Shown here: positions 52,324 through 62,200 of the stretch, in pieces
How the letters are laid out: the number at the start of each line of letters is the position of its first letter
Position numbering within the stretch: position 1 is the stretch's first letter
Assembly (NCBI RefSeq): GCF_042685105.1
Contig: NZ_JBHUMO010000058.1
Span: 15,330 to 79,329, forward strand
Source of the DNA: Enterococcus_G camelliae
Lineage (GTDB): Bacteria; Bacillota; Bacilli; Lactobacillales; Enterococcaceae
Direction: 5' to 3'
DNA length: 64,000 bases
Position numbers and translations under genes: made by a program
The notes under the pieces: model-generated
What the model saw: the letters and a program-made list of their open reading frames with translations, nothing else
Told to the model about the DNA's origin: nothing
Databases searched by the model: none

Positions 52324-53042
52324 CTATTCAACCTCCGTTTCACAAGGTCAAAATATGTTTCTTCCACTTGTCGCAGATTGGTTGGCTGATTGATGACTTC
52401 TCCTAAAAGATGACCGTGTTCCATCACCAACACACGATTGCATACTTTCTTCACTGTTTCCAGTTCATGACTAACAAAGATGACCGTCAAGTCTCGCTCT
52501 TGCTGTACTTGTTGCAACAAACGCAGCATATCTTCGGTATTTGCTTCATCCAATGAGCTCGTGGCCTCATCACATAGCAGAACAGTCGGTTCACGAATAA
52601 GAGCCCGGGCAATGGCAACGCGTTGCTTTTCTCCTCCTGACAAATCTTTGGGAAAACGATCGGCTTTGTCAGCCAACCCCACAAAGCGTAGCAATGCTTG
52701 CACTTGTTCTGGTTGCTTGACACCAATCAATTTTAACGGCAACCCAACATTTTCTGCCACCGTTAGATTATGCAAGAGATTGTATTGTTGAAAAATCATC
52801 GCAATTTTTTGTTTTACTTGCTGCAACTCTGCCTTTTTAAACTGACTCCCATTTTCACCTAAAAAAGTAATGGTCCCGGATGTCGGCTGTTCCATAAAAT
52901 GCAACAAGCGTAACAATGTACTTTTTCCCGAACCGCTTTTCCCAACAATGCCCAAAAATTCCCCTCTGGCCACTTGAAAAGACACATCCTCAAGTGCAAT
53001 GGATGAGCCATAAATTTTCCCAACATTTTTAACCGAAAACAT
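52320..53042 (-). CDS. MetN-like ABC ATPase without NIL domain
   Basis: 240 residues. Walker A GKSGSGKSTLL, Q-loop MIFQQYNLLHNLTVAEN, signature LSGGEKQRVAIARA and Walker B VLLCDEATSSLD are all intact. True MetN is about 340 residues with a C-terminal NIL domain that senses methionine; here it ends after the ATPase. AGGAGG lies 6 bases before the ATG. It is 9 bases downstream of lplA and overlaps the permease gene. Confidence 0.88.
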   Translation of the reverse strand: MFSVKNVGKIYGSSIALEDVSFQVARGEFLGIVGKSGSGKSTLLRLLHFMEQPTSGTITFLGENGSQFKKAELQQVKQKIAMIFQQYNLLHNLTVAENVGLPLKLIGVKQPEQVQALLRFVGLADKADRFPKDLSGGEKQRVAIARALIREPTVLLCDEATSSLDEANTEDMLRLLQQVQQERDLTVIFVSHELETVKKVCNRVLVMEHGHLLGEVINQPTNLRQVEETYFDLVKRRLNR

Positions 53043-53051
53043 CTCGTCCTC

Positions 53052-54068
53052 CTAATCAAATAGCAAATCTAAACATGCTTGCTTGGTAAAATGAAGAATA
53101 TACTCTTCTATCGCATGCTTCTCTAAAAATACCTCAACATTCTCGTAGACAAATGGGAGACCAATCATGGCTTGTTCAAGTTCATCAATGGGCAAAGCAC
53201 CAAAGAAATCTCCAAAAAAATGAATGCCTTCAATGATCCCTGCCTTTGTTGCAATCTTGACATCCACAATCCCCACATTTGGGATACGCGTGCGTCGCTC
53301 AATATCAAATGCAGGTGTCTCGCCATAAATCCATTGATTATTGGCATATTTTTCATCAAACAAGGCTTGAATAAGCTGGCGATCTTCCACTGTTAATGCG
53401 AGTCGTTTGTCAGCAATAGCCGTCAAACTCTCCACTTGATACAATTCACACAATAATTGATCACGAAATTCCTCCGTCGTCAGTCCTTGCCACTTTTCAT
53501 CAAGGTATGGTCGGATATTTGTGACATTCTTTCGAACGGAGCGGGTCGCCTTTGATGAAATTTTTTCTTCTGAAACGGTTAGCAATTGGTCTAAAACAGA
53601 CAAATCGACATGATACATCAGCGTGCCATGAGAATATGTTCGACCATGTTTGGTGTACATGGCATTCCCTGAAAATTTCTTACCATCAAGGTATAAATCA
53701 TTCCGGCCCCCAGCCTGAGCATCGGTTGCACCCATGCGATGCAAGGCATGCAAAATGGGTTGGGTCACACCTTGATAATCCCCAAAAGCAGTTTGATTTT
53801 TCTTAGTGACAAAACTAAAACTCATATTCCCCAAATCATCATAAACAGCCCCACCACCAGAAATACGGCGCGTCAAGGTAATGCCATGCTCACGTAAATA
53901 ACGCAAATTGATTTCTTCGTACGCATTTTGATTGCGACCAATTATAACACAAGGTTCTTGAATATATAACAGAAGAAGTGGTTCTTCTATATCTGCATGG
54001 TCCATTAAATATTCTTCTGTAGCTAAATTCATTCGAATATCGCGACTTTCCATTATATGATATCGCAT
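53052..54068 (-). CDS. lplA: Lipoate-protein ligase
   Basis: 338 residues. The ligase core contains RRISGGGAVYDDLGNMSFSF, with GGRNDLYLDGKKFSGNA and the catalytic-lysine-type segment. A C-terminal accessory domain (~255-338) is present, as in LplA. It activates lipoate with ATP and transfers it to E2 or GcvH proteins. It is first in a four-gene unit with the importer. Confidence 0.92.
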   Translation of the reverse strand: MRYHIMESRDIRMNLATEEYLMDHADIEEPLLLLYIQEPCVIIGRNQNAYEEINLRYLREHGITLTRRISGGGAVYDDLGNMSFSFVTKKNQTAFGDYQGVTQPILHALHRMGATDAQAGGRNDLYLDGKKFSGNAMYTKHGRTYSHGTLMYHVDLSVLDQLLTVSEEKISSKATRSVRKNVTNIRPYLDEKWQGLTTEEFRDQLLCELYQVESLTAIADKRLALTVEDRQLIQALFDEKYANNQWIYGETPAFDIERRTRIPNVGIVDVKIATKAGIIEGIHFFGDFFGALPIDELEQAMIGLPFVYENVEVFLEKHAIEEYILHFTKQACLDLLFD

Positions 54069-54519
54069 ACATTTTCCTCTTTCCTACATTTTTTCTTTTC
54101 AAGCAAATAGCGAATTCTGTTGTTATTTACATATAAAACTGTAACATGTTATATTTCAGGCTGCAACTCTTTTTTCACAAAGAATTTTTTTCAAAAAAAA
54201 AATTCATAATTCAAGAAAAGTTTCTTACGTTATCTAGGAATGACTAATGAACAAAGCTTTCACTAACCTCACCTTGCAATGTGAACTTAGCTTGGTTTTA
54301 TTAACAAACATGCAAATCTAACCCTATCCTGCCCTATCTCCATTGATTTAGCAACAAACATTTCAATGATAGATAGCACAGTTCCTTCTATAAAAAATCG
54401 TCCAAAATTGATTTTATTACGCTAGAAAATACTTTTTAAACGCATCTTTAGGATTCTTATAGCATTTCTACATAGAAAGTTCTGTCAATTCATCTACATA
54501 AAAACTATTGTTTGCAATA
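54069..54519. other. AT-rich gap between lplA and the pilus operon
   Basis: About 450 bases with no supportable gene. It holds poly-A/poly-T runs (around 54188-54205), presumably the lplA promoter, and imperfect repeats, but no RNA motif or coding signature that I can name. Confidence 0.4.
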
Positions 54520-54552
54520 AAACCACATTCGTTTTTTTAACGAATGTGGTTT
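54520..54552 (-). terminator. Pilus operon terminator
   Basis: AAACCACATTCGTT (54520-54533) pairs with AACGAATGTGGTTT (54539-54552). It overlaps the stop codon of the second sortase. The minus-strand tail is TATTGC, so it is strong in stem but weak in T run. Confidence 0.65.
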
Positions 54553-55682
54553 CTATCAACTACTATGAGAAATTCTGCATTTTCATTTTGTCTAATTTCT
54601 GTTGTGAATTGTCGATAAAGTGCAGGTTGGTTTTCTTTTAAGCGTTTGATTCCGATAATTCCCACTGGTTTCATCTTCACATCTATCTGTTCTTTGATTT
54701 GATAGACTCCTCGTGGAATTGCTTCAAAAGCTACTACACCAGCATGATCTGCTTTTGCAACAAAAGGTGCCCCTTTTCGTTTGAACTGTTTGGTTCCTCT
54801 CTTATTGAACAATGCAAACGCACAGCCCACTACTGGCTTGCCAACGCTTGTCTCTATTCGCAGAACAATCGTCATGGTTTTGCGCTTTAACAAATAAATA
54901 TACCAGATTTTGAAAAATACCACCGTCATGACTAGTAGCAATGCCATTGTCCCAATCAAAATGGCCCATTGTTTCGCATTTGATGACGCTTGACTATGTT
55001 TTATTTTTTGAGCGAGCTTCTCAGTATACGGAACACGATGACCTGTCACAAGTAAACGATCAGTATTAATCATATAAGGTGTACACGTAAGCAATGTCAC
55101 CAAATCACGATTGGCTTCAATTTTTAAGCTACTTGTATCATCCGGTTTGACAACGTTTATTCGGTCAACTTGATAGGCCATCTTTTTCCCAAAAACAGTC
55201 ACCACAAATTGATCTCCTAGCTTCACCGCTTCCAGGTTGCTAAATAATTCTCGATTTGAAATGCCACTGTGTGCTGCAATCACCGAATGATTGTTCACTT
55301 CGCCCGTCGGATAAGATGTCCCTTGTACAACCGTCGCACCCAATTGCAGCAATGAATCATTCGTGGTGTCAAACAAAGGAATAGCCACTTTGATACTTGG
55401 AATGGTCACGTTGCCAATCAAATGTTTTTTGTAGTAACTTTGCGAAACGTTCGTTCCATCCGTATCAAAGTTGACCGCACTTGGATTCAGGCCCCGCTCT
55501 TGAATTCGTTTGTTTTCCTTGGCCAATGCCGCACGTTTTGCTTGATAGGCGACTTTTTCTTCTTTTTGGATTGATGCCACTCGTGCTTGATCAATAAAAG
55601 TATTTAGCGCATTAATATAAAAAGGATACAAAAATAGTAAGATTCCTACCAAAAAAATGACAAAAATGGTAACACGTCGCAA
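54537..55682 (-). CDS. Class C sortase with C-terminal appended domain (second copy)
   Basis: 381 residues. TM1 (5-24) is followed by the sortase barrel with H138 (AAHSG), C200 (TLLTCTPY) and R216 (TGHR). TM2 (about 238-264) comes next, then ~110 residues with IETSVGKPVVGCAFALFNKR and GVVAFEAIPRGVYQIKE, a SpaA/Cna-B-like fold. Class C sortases usually end soon after TM2. The N-terminal lid lacks the canonical DPF/DPW motif (it has NFDTDG). TTG start, weak ribosome site, 8 bases after the first sortase. It should link pilin subunits or attach the base. Confidence 0.85.
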   Translation of the reverse strand: MRRVTIFVIFLVGILLFLYPFYINALNTFIDQARVASIQKEEKVAYQAKRAALAKENKRIQERGLNPSAVNFDTDGTNVSQSYYKKHLIGNVTIPSIKVAIPLFDTTNDSLLQLGATVVQGTSYPTGEVNNHSVIAAHSGISNRELFSNLEAVKLGDQFVVTVFGKKMAYQVDRINVVKPDDTSSLKIEANRDLVTLLTCTPYMINTDRLLVTGHRVPYTEKLAQKIKHSQASSNAKQWAILIGTMALLLVMTVVFFKIWYIYLLKRKTMTIVLRIETSVGKPVVGCAFALFNKRGTKQFKRKGAPFVAKADHAGVVAFEAIPRGVYQIKEQIDVKMKPVGIIGIKRLKENQPALYRQFTTEIRQNENAEFLIVVDRNHIR

Positions 55683-55690
55683 AAAAATAC

Positions 55691-56923
55691 CTAATGCTGA
55701 AGATTTCTTTTTTGTACGTAGATTCGGTTTGATGATGTCCCCTCCTTTACAATACGCCGATTTTTTTGTCCAACCCTTACACCCAAGTGAGTCGCACGCA
55801 ATTTTTCAAGGCGTATGCGGATAGTTGGCCACGCTCGTTCTTCCCCCATCACAACCGCACGATAATTCCCCCCAGGAATAGATTGAAATGCAACTCGACC
55901 AGCCTGATCACTTACCGCAACGACAACTTGCTGGTCTATTTTCAATGGACGCTTGTTCCACCCACGTACCAATTGCACGTTGACTCCTTGAACAGCATGC
56001 CCTTGATTTTCTAAATAAAACGTTGCTTCATATTGACGCTTCAAGCCACGAAACAGCCAAATTTTCCGTGCAACCCAAAAGAAGAAAAGACCAAAGAAAA
56101 CCAAAATGCCCATTATTGTATAGACTAATTTCAAACGATGATAATTTTGTGTTTTTTGAATACTTTTTTTTACTGGATCTTCTTTGTATGCAACGCGCTC
56201 AGCCGTAACCAATAAGCGATCAGTATTAATCATATAAGGCGTACAAGTGACCAACGTAATCAAGTCTTGACCAGGTACAATTTTTAAATTATCCAATTGA
56301 TCTGGTTTTACCACATGGAAGGACCGAATTTTATAAGCAAGCTTTTTGTTCAATACATGCAGATAAATCATATCCCCTTTGGTTAACTCAGTTAAGTTGG
56401 TAAACAACAGCTTATTCGGTAAGCCCGTATGACCTGTGATAACTGAATGAGTACTTTCTCCACCGATTGGATAAGAAGTTCCTTGCAATACCGTAGCACC
56501 CTCTTCTAATAAACGATCATTGGTCGTATCAAACAAAGGCAAACTCACTTCAATTGCTGGAATAAAAATGGCACCAATATTATGTTGTTGATAATAAGCT
56601 TGTGTTGGTTTATCCGCATAATCATGAATATCTGCAAATGGATCTTTCACATTTGTCATGCCTGGTACCGTAATACTCGTTGCTAGTTTGGCATTTTTTT
56701 CGGCCATTCTTTGTGCTTCTGCTTTGAGTTTCGTTTGATTTTCCTTTTCTGTTTGATTTATGTAATAGCTAATTCGTTGTTGGTCTAAATAATTATTCAA
56801 CGCATCCGCTACAAAAGGATAGAAAAAGATGATTGCTCCCACGACAAATAACGTCATCATCAGAAATTTTAAAAAGAAATTGATTTTATCATCTTTTGAA
56901 AGACGCTTTGTTTTTTTCTCCAT
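55691..56923 (-). CDS. srtC: Class C sortase with C-terminal appended domain (first copy)
   Basis: 410 residues. TM1 is at 16-38, and the lid motif DPF at 94-96 precedes the barrel. The catalytic set is H165 (TGHTG), C227 (TLVTCTPY) and R243 (TAERV). TM2 is at ~265-286, and then a ~115-residue domain follows (FYLENQGHAVQGVNVQLV, AGRVAFQSIPGGNYRAV) resembling a transthyretin-like or SpaA fold. Pilus-specific sortases of E. faecalis are ~284 residues, so the tail is an addition. GGGGAG precedes the ATG. It polymerises pilins by isopeptide bonds. Confidence 0.88.
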   Translation of the reverse strand: MEKKTKRLSKDDKINFFLKFLMMTLFVVGAIIFFYPFVADALNNYLDQQRISYYINQTEKENQTKLKAEAQRMAEKNAKLATSITVPGMTNVKDPFADIHDYADKPTQAYYQQHNIGAIFIPAIEVSLPLFDTTNDRLLEEGATVLQGTSYPIGGESTHSVITGHTGLPNKLLFTNLTELTKGDMIYLHVLNKKLAYKIRSFHVVKPDQLDNLKIVPGQDLITLVTCTPYMINTDRLLVTAERVAYKEDPVKKSIQKTQNYHRLKLVYTIMGILVFFGLFFFWVARKIWLFRGLKRQYEATFYLENQGHAVQGVNVQLVRGWNKRPLKIDQQVVVAVSDQAGRVAFQSIPGGNYRAVVMGEERAWPTIRIRLEKLRATHLGVRVGQKNRRIVKEGTSSNRIYVQKRNLQH

Positions 56924-56942
56924 CTTAATCTCCCCTTTCGAA

Positions 56943-56985
56943 ACGAAAGGATTTCAAAATCATCGCTGATTTCAAAATCCTTCCG
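56943..56985 (-). other. Hairpin between shaft pilin and sortases
   Basis: AAGGATTT..AAATCA (56947-56962) and TGATTT..AAATCCTT (56967-56982) form a 14-bp stem with a central two-base mismatch. There is no T run. It may be an mRNA processing or stability site that gives more pilin than sortase. Confidence 0.5.
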
Positions 56986-57017
56986 CCTACGTATCATTCT
57001 GAAACACTCTTAATTCA

Positions 57018-58517
57018 TTATACTTCTGCTGTTTCTTTGGATTTTTTATACCAAATAACTGCCCCAAGCATCAAAGCTGCCCCGATAGCCAAGAAGGCGT
57101 AAATTCCGGTCCCACCAGTAGCAGGTAGAACGCCTTTACGTACGTTTGTAATTACAAGCGTTCCTTCCCCTTTTGTTGTCGTATATGTTCCCTCACCATT
57201 TTCATTTGTTACAACATGAAAAGCTGTCTCAGGTTGATCTGGTAAAACATAACCCTCCAAAGTTGCCGTTTCAATTAACGTATAGTCACCCGTCTTTAAT
57301 CCGGTTACAGCAAGCTTTCCACCTGATTGTGTCTCGATTGTAGTCACCGCCCCAGTATCGTCATCATCTGCCAATGCCCATTCATTTGCACTTGTTAAAA
57401 CAAAACTTAAACTATTGCCAGAGCTGTCTTTTACCTGAAATTTCACCCCAGACATTCCATTATTAGAACTTGCATCCTGCTTGATAAAGTTGTAACCGCC
57501 CGTGAACACTTCTGGTGTTGGTGTATCAGGCTCTTGATTTTTTTTCGTATCCGTATCTACTGAAACGCTGTTAAGCATCCCTTGATCAACAGGAGCGTCC
57601 GATGTCACAACCATGTTGTACTTAATTGATAATTGCTTTCCAACATAGTTCTTTGGTGTCGTTAAAGTTAGTGTATAACCACCGTCAGCATTAAGAACAA
57701 TTGTATAATCAGTTCCTCTAACTAATGTGGTCTCACCCTCCGTAACTACAAAATTAGCATCTAATAATGTTTGTAAACCAATACTCGGTTTATCTGTCAC
57801 TTGGAATAAGGTCTGAGCATCTCCAGGTACATTAACAGTCACTGTATAACCTACTTTTTCCCCTACTGAATAACTTAAAATACCGTCATCTTTCCCTTTA
57901 ACAACTAGTTCATTCTCTTCATTTTTGGGATAAAGATGAATCGTTGACAGATCTTGTTCTCCAGCACTATTCCCCTGCATAAAAGCTACCCCAGCATAAT
58001 AAACAGGCATAGCAATAACTAATGGAATCGCCTTTTCTGTTACCCCACTGGGAACTTTGGTTTCGACAAAAAGATACGCTTTAAAATTAGTTCCATCCGC
58101 TAATTTCACATTTTTGAAAGAAGCAATCCCTTGACCGGCAGTCGTCTGTTTATCCACTACCGTTGTTTGAAAACTAGTATAGTTTGTTTGGATCGATTCA
58201 ACTGCTTGTTTTGCTGTTTTCCCTTCACCTAATAATCGATTGTATTCAGTTGAAACATCATACCTTGTAAATTCTGCACCGTTCAAAATAGCATAACTCA
58301 CGCCAAAGTCTGGTTGGTTAATTCCATCATTATCCATAGAATCAGGTGTATTACCTTGTTCAAAAACGAGTTTGTGTAAATCGATGTTTACCATCTGTTC
58401 TGTACTCTTAGGATTGGCTGAAGTTGCTCCCCCATCTGCTTGAACAAAAGATCCCCCACTCAAAAATAACGGCAATGCAAGTAATGCTGTTGCAATGATT
58501 CCCACTAATCTTTTCAT
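57018..58517 (-). CDS. ebpC: Major (shaft) pilin, EbpC type
   Basis: 499 residues. Signal peptide to ~27 (LSGGSFVQADGG). The pilin motif IHLYPKN carries the lysine used for isopeptide polymerisation. Two to three Ig-like domains follow, including an E-box (YTLIETATLEGY). Cell-wall sorting signal LPATGG, a helix and a positive tail form the end. Located right before the sortases, and longest of the typical shaft architecture, it is the polymer backbone. AAAGGGGGAAG precedes the ATG. Confidence 0.88.
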   Translation of the reverse strand: MKRLVGIIATALLALPLFLSGGSFVQADGGATSANPKSTEQMVNIDLHKLVFEQGNTPDSMDNDGINQPDFGVSYAILNGAEFTRYDVSTEYNRLLGEGKTAKQAVESIQTNYTSFQTTVVDKQTTAGQGIASFKNVKLADGTNFKAYLFVETKVPSGVTEKAIPLVIAMPVYYAGVAFMQGNSAGEQDLSTIHLYPKNEENELVVKGKDDGILSYSVGEKVGYTVTVNVPGDAQTLFQVTDKPSIGLQTLLDANFVVTEGETTLVRGTDYTIVLNADGGYTLTLTTPKNYVGKQLSIKYNMVVTSDAPVDQGMLNSVSVDTDTKKNQEPDTPTPEVFTGGYNFIKQDASSNNGMSGVKFQVKDSSGNSLSFVLTSANEWALADDDDTGAVTTIETQSGGKLAVTGLKTGDYTLIETATLEGYVLPDQPETAFHVVTNENGEGTYTTTKGEGTLVITNVRKGVLPATGGTGIYAFLAIGAALMLGAVIWYKKSKETAEV

Positions 58518-58532
58518 CGGTCTTCCCCCTTT

Positions 58533-59273
58533 TTACTTTTCCTTATTGGCTGGCCTTCTCCAAAGATACCAACCCAATCCGAATAAAATCATCATTCCAC
58601 TAATTGCCATAAGTGACTTTGCTTGACCCGTACTAGGTAAAAAAGACTGTTTGGTTGGTTTCAATATGGGTTGTTTTGGTTCAGCTGGTGTCACAGGCTG
58701 AATGGAAGTTGCCGCATTTTTTAAATAAATATGGATTGTCTCTAACGGTTGACTTGCTCCTTCTGCATAATAAGGAACTATGACTATTAATGGTGCACTA
58801 TCATCATCACCAAATTTTAACGTTTTAGAAACAATCGGTTCTTGCACAAACAAGTACGCATTTGCTTGGTCTTGTGGCAATCGGAAGGAGACGCTTCCCT
58901 CACCGTTTGTTTGGCTAGTTTGGCCAATTTGCGTCAAACCAGCTTGTTGAATAGCAACTATTGATTTTTGGGCCCATCCTCTCATCCACGTCTTTACATC
59001 AAAGTCGGCTTGCCTACTTGCTTCTTGATACCTATCAGTAGCATCATATACTGAGAAAGAAACATTCGCTAACGGTGTTCCTCCGAAAGAGTGATTTTCC
59101 AACCCGTTATTCACTAAATTTGCTGGTAGCTCTTGATCAATCCAGATTCGTTTATGCAAAGTGATTGTGACCTCAGATGCTTGCTCATCACCTGTGACAG
59201 TCGGAGGAGACCAGAAGACTAAAATTGATAGAAAAACAAATCCGACCCCAATTAGTTGTCTAATTTTTTTCAT
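58533..59273 (-). CDS. ebpB: Minor (basal) pilin, EbpB type, short
   Basis: 246 residues, about half the E. faecalis EbpB. Signal peptide (1-28), one Cna-like region, ETIHIYLKN pilin-like motif, a proline-rich stretch (PVTPAEPKQPILKPTKQS) and the sorting signal LPSTGQ. A proline-rich tail before LPxTG is typical of basal pilins anchored to peptidoglycan by the housekeeping sortase. Overlaps the end of ebpA by four bases. No E-box seen. Confidence 0.8.
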   Translation of the reverse strand: MKKIRQLIGVGFVFLSILVFWSPPTVTGDEQASEVTITLHKRIWIDQELPANLVNNGLENHSFGGTPLANVSFSVYDATDRYQEASRQADFDVKTWMRGWAQKSIVAIQQAGLTQIGQTSQTNGEGSVSFRLPQDQANAYLFVQEPIVSKTLKFGDDDSAPLIVIVPYYAEGASQPLETIHIYLKNAATSIQPVTPAEPKQPILKPTKQSFLPSTGQAKSLMAISGMMILFGLGWYLWRRPANKEK

Positions 59274-62200
59274 CGTCCTCGCTCCTCCTTTCGATTACGA
59301 AAAACATAGTAACCTGCAAGAAGTACCATCATACCAAACATACCACCTGAACCAATCACAAACATCGCTCTTCCTTGACCACCTGTAGCTGGAAGTTCTC
59401 CTTTTTTTGTATTAGCTAATGTCAATCGAATGGTATTGGTCCCTTCATCATTTAAAGAAACATCTGCTAATGATTGGGTAACATCCGTATTTTGATACGA
59501 AACAATCACTTCGCCATTAGTTTCAATGGTCAGCTCAATCATTTCTGCTAAAAGGGCATATCCTTCAGGTGCAGCTAATTCTTTAATGATATATACACCT
59601 GAATCTAATCCGAATGCTTCTTCCGAGCTACCATCAGCGTTCTTAAAGATGCCTTGCCCATTTTCATCAGTTTCTAAAGTTGCGATGATCGTATCGGGTT
59701 CATTCTTTTTGGCAAGTCCGAATTGTGCATCTGCTAACTTCTCTTTTGTATGGTAGTCCTCTTTCAAAATAGAAACATCAAACAAACGTAACTGGTTGTA
59801 TTTAGCAAAAATCAGCACATTTTCGTTAGTCGTTGCTTTCCAGTACCAGCCATCAACTGATGGTAAGTTTGTCGCCACAATTTCGGTATCAGCTTCGCTG
59901 TATACTTTGCCATCAATGGTTACTCGGAATTTATATGGAGTATTCTCTTCGAGATACCCTGTTGGCGTAGTGGTTTCTTGAATCGTATAATATCCTGGCG
60001 TCAGTGATTTAAACGAGCTCGTTTCATTACCAATCAGATCATTCAGCGCTCCAATTACTGTTCCGTTTCCTTGCCAGTTTTCTGCATACTGCTTCAATGT
60101 AAATTTAGCACCAGAAAGCATGTCAGTTGAATCTCTACGATATTTCTCAGTTCGAAAAATGATTGGCTTAAATTGGTTCTCAATTGTATAGTGAATCTTA
60201 TGCTCTGATACAATCACGCCATCCTCGGTGTTATTAATGGTAACAACACCCGTTTCACTCACCCTCACTTGCCATGTCGATGTTGTCGGCTCATGACCAG
60301 TAGGTGCTGTCACTTCAATTAATGTATAGGTTGAATTTAACTGTAGTTTAACCGTGGTTGGCAATGTATATGTTCCATCTTCTTGATCCAGTAATAAAAT
60401 CCCAGCAGATGGAAGTGTCCCCCCAGTTAACTTAAAAACAGCTCCTTTCAACGGTGTTTCGTTTTGATTGGAAATTTTGGAAATTACTAATCCTAATGGA
60501 GTGAATAGTTTTGTATTCGTCCAAATTGAGCCATCCGTATTTGAACTAGCTTCATAGCCATCAGGTACCGTTGCTTCATCAATGGTGTATGTAAAGTTCA
60601 CACCTTGATTATTAAATTTTGGTAACCACAACGTCTGTGAGCCACCAATCGCACTTGCAACCTGTGCAATAGTCGCATTCATCCAGGTTGGTGCACTCAA
60701 TCGAACATACCCCTTTGTCCAAGCTCCACTGGTCGTAACAACCGATCTTGTAATTGAAAAATCTACTGTCTCTGGACGCTGACTTGGATCATTATCATAC
60801 TCCTGCCAACGCTTCTCAATGCTTAGCTTCACTCCAGCTGCTTTCGCCGATGGCACTCCAAAATCTACCTGATTGGTTGGATTCGTACCATTTGGCGTAA
60901 AAAGCGTACGACCATTCATTGGATACCATTGGTCAGGAACAAAACTACTTGATTCGGTATTGATACGCACTTGATAGTGAATTTGAACTTCCTGATTCTT
61001 TCCTAAAGTCAAATTGCTCACATTTAGCTGATTTCCTGCTATATTGGCACTAGGAAGTGTGGTAACTGTGCTCGTTCCGACACTTGTCACATCAACAACG
61101 GAACTATTGTATATGAATTGATCACCAATTGGGTCTTTAATGTTCCCTTGATTGACCGTATTGAATGCACTCACTACATTCACTGCTTGATTTTGCAGGT
61201 ATGTTTTCACCGCATCTGAAGTATTGGCATCTTGATAATAACCGGTAGATGCCATAAGACTGGTTCGTTGACGAACTTGTGTCTGAGTTAAATAACTACC
61301 ATCAGCTCCTAGTTGAATACCTAGGACATGTAATTGTGTGCCACTATCTTTGGCTAGTTTCGCTTCGCCAAGCGTTGCGGCAAAAGTGTCATAAATCCGA
61401 TTGCCAGTTGTATCTACGTAAGAAGAATCTAATTTAGACGTATTGCCAGGATTATCTAACCCTGTACCAAATTCCGTTCCATACAAAACACCACCTATTA
61501 AAGTAGATTTTGTCACTTTGTAGGAATACGTTGGTACGCCATCTGTCAATAGAATCATCATTTTTTGATTAGTACTGCTGTAGCTATTAAGCATATTCTT
61601 TCCGGTTTGAATTCCTAATTGGGTAAAGGTTCCACCAATGAATGTCTGGTTTAATTGATTATTAATATTCGTAACATGGTTATTGTTAGAAACTGGATGA
61701 ATTTCTTCTTTAATCAACCCGACATAATTAGGCTGGTTCAAACTTGAATACCCAACAAATCCGACATTGACATACTGACCAATACCTGCATCTTTAATAT
61801 AAGTTAAAAAATCTTTGACACCTTGTCTTACGGCTGAGGCTTTTGCTGATTCCATCGAGCCTGACATATCCACTACTAGCACAATATCAATAGGCTTGAT
61901 GTCTCTCAACTCGTTCCCGCGAACATTTAGGTATACATCGTAAAGTCCGTGCGTGCTGGTTTCTTTTGCGTACTTTCGAATCGCAAATTCAGCATTTGCT
62001 CCCGTACCACCATATTCTATATACGAATTGGTTTTATTCGCAGGATTGCCATCCCAATTCGCTACCCCATCCCAACTCGTTGAGCCGTACTTCTTACCTT
62101 GATGGTTACGAACTGTGGTGTTTCCAGTTGGTGACCAACTACTTTTTGGATAAATCCCTTCCGTATCAGTCGTGTACTCTGGCTGAATAGCTGGATAATT

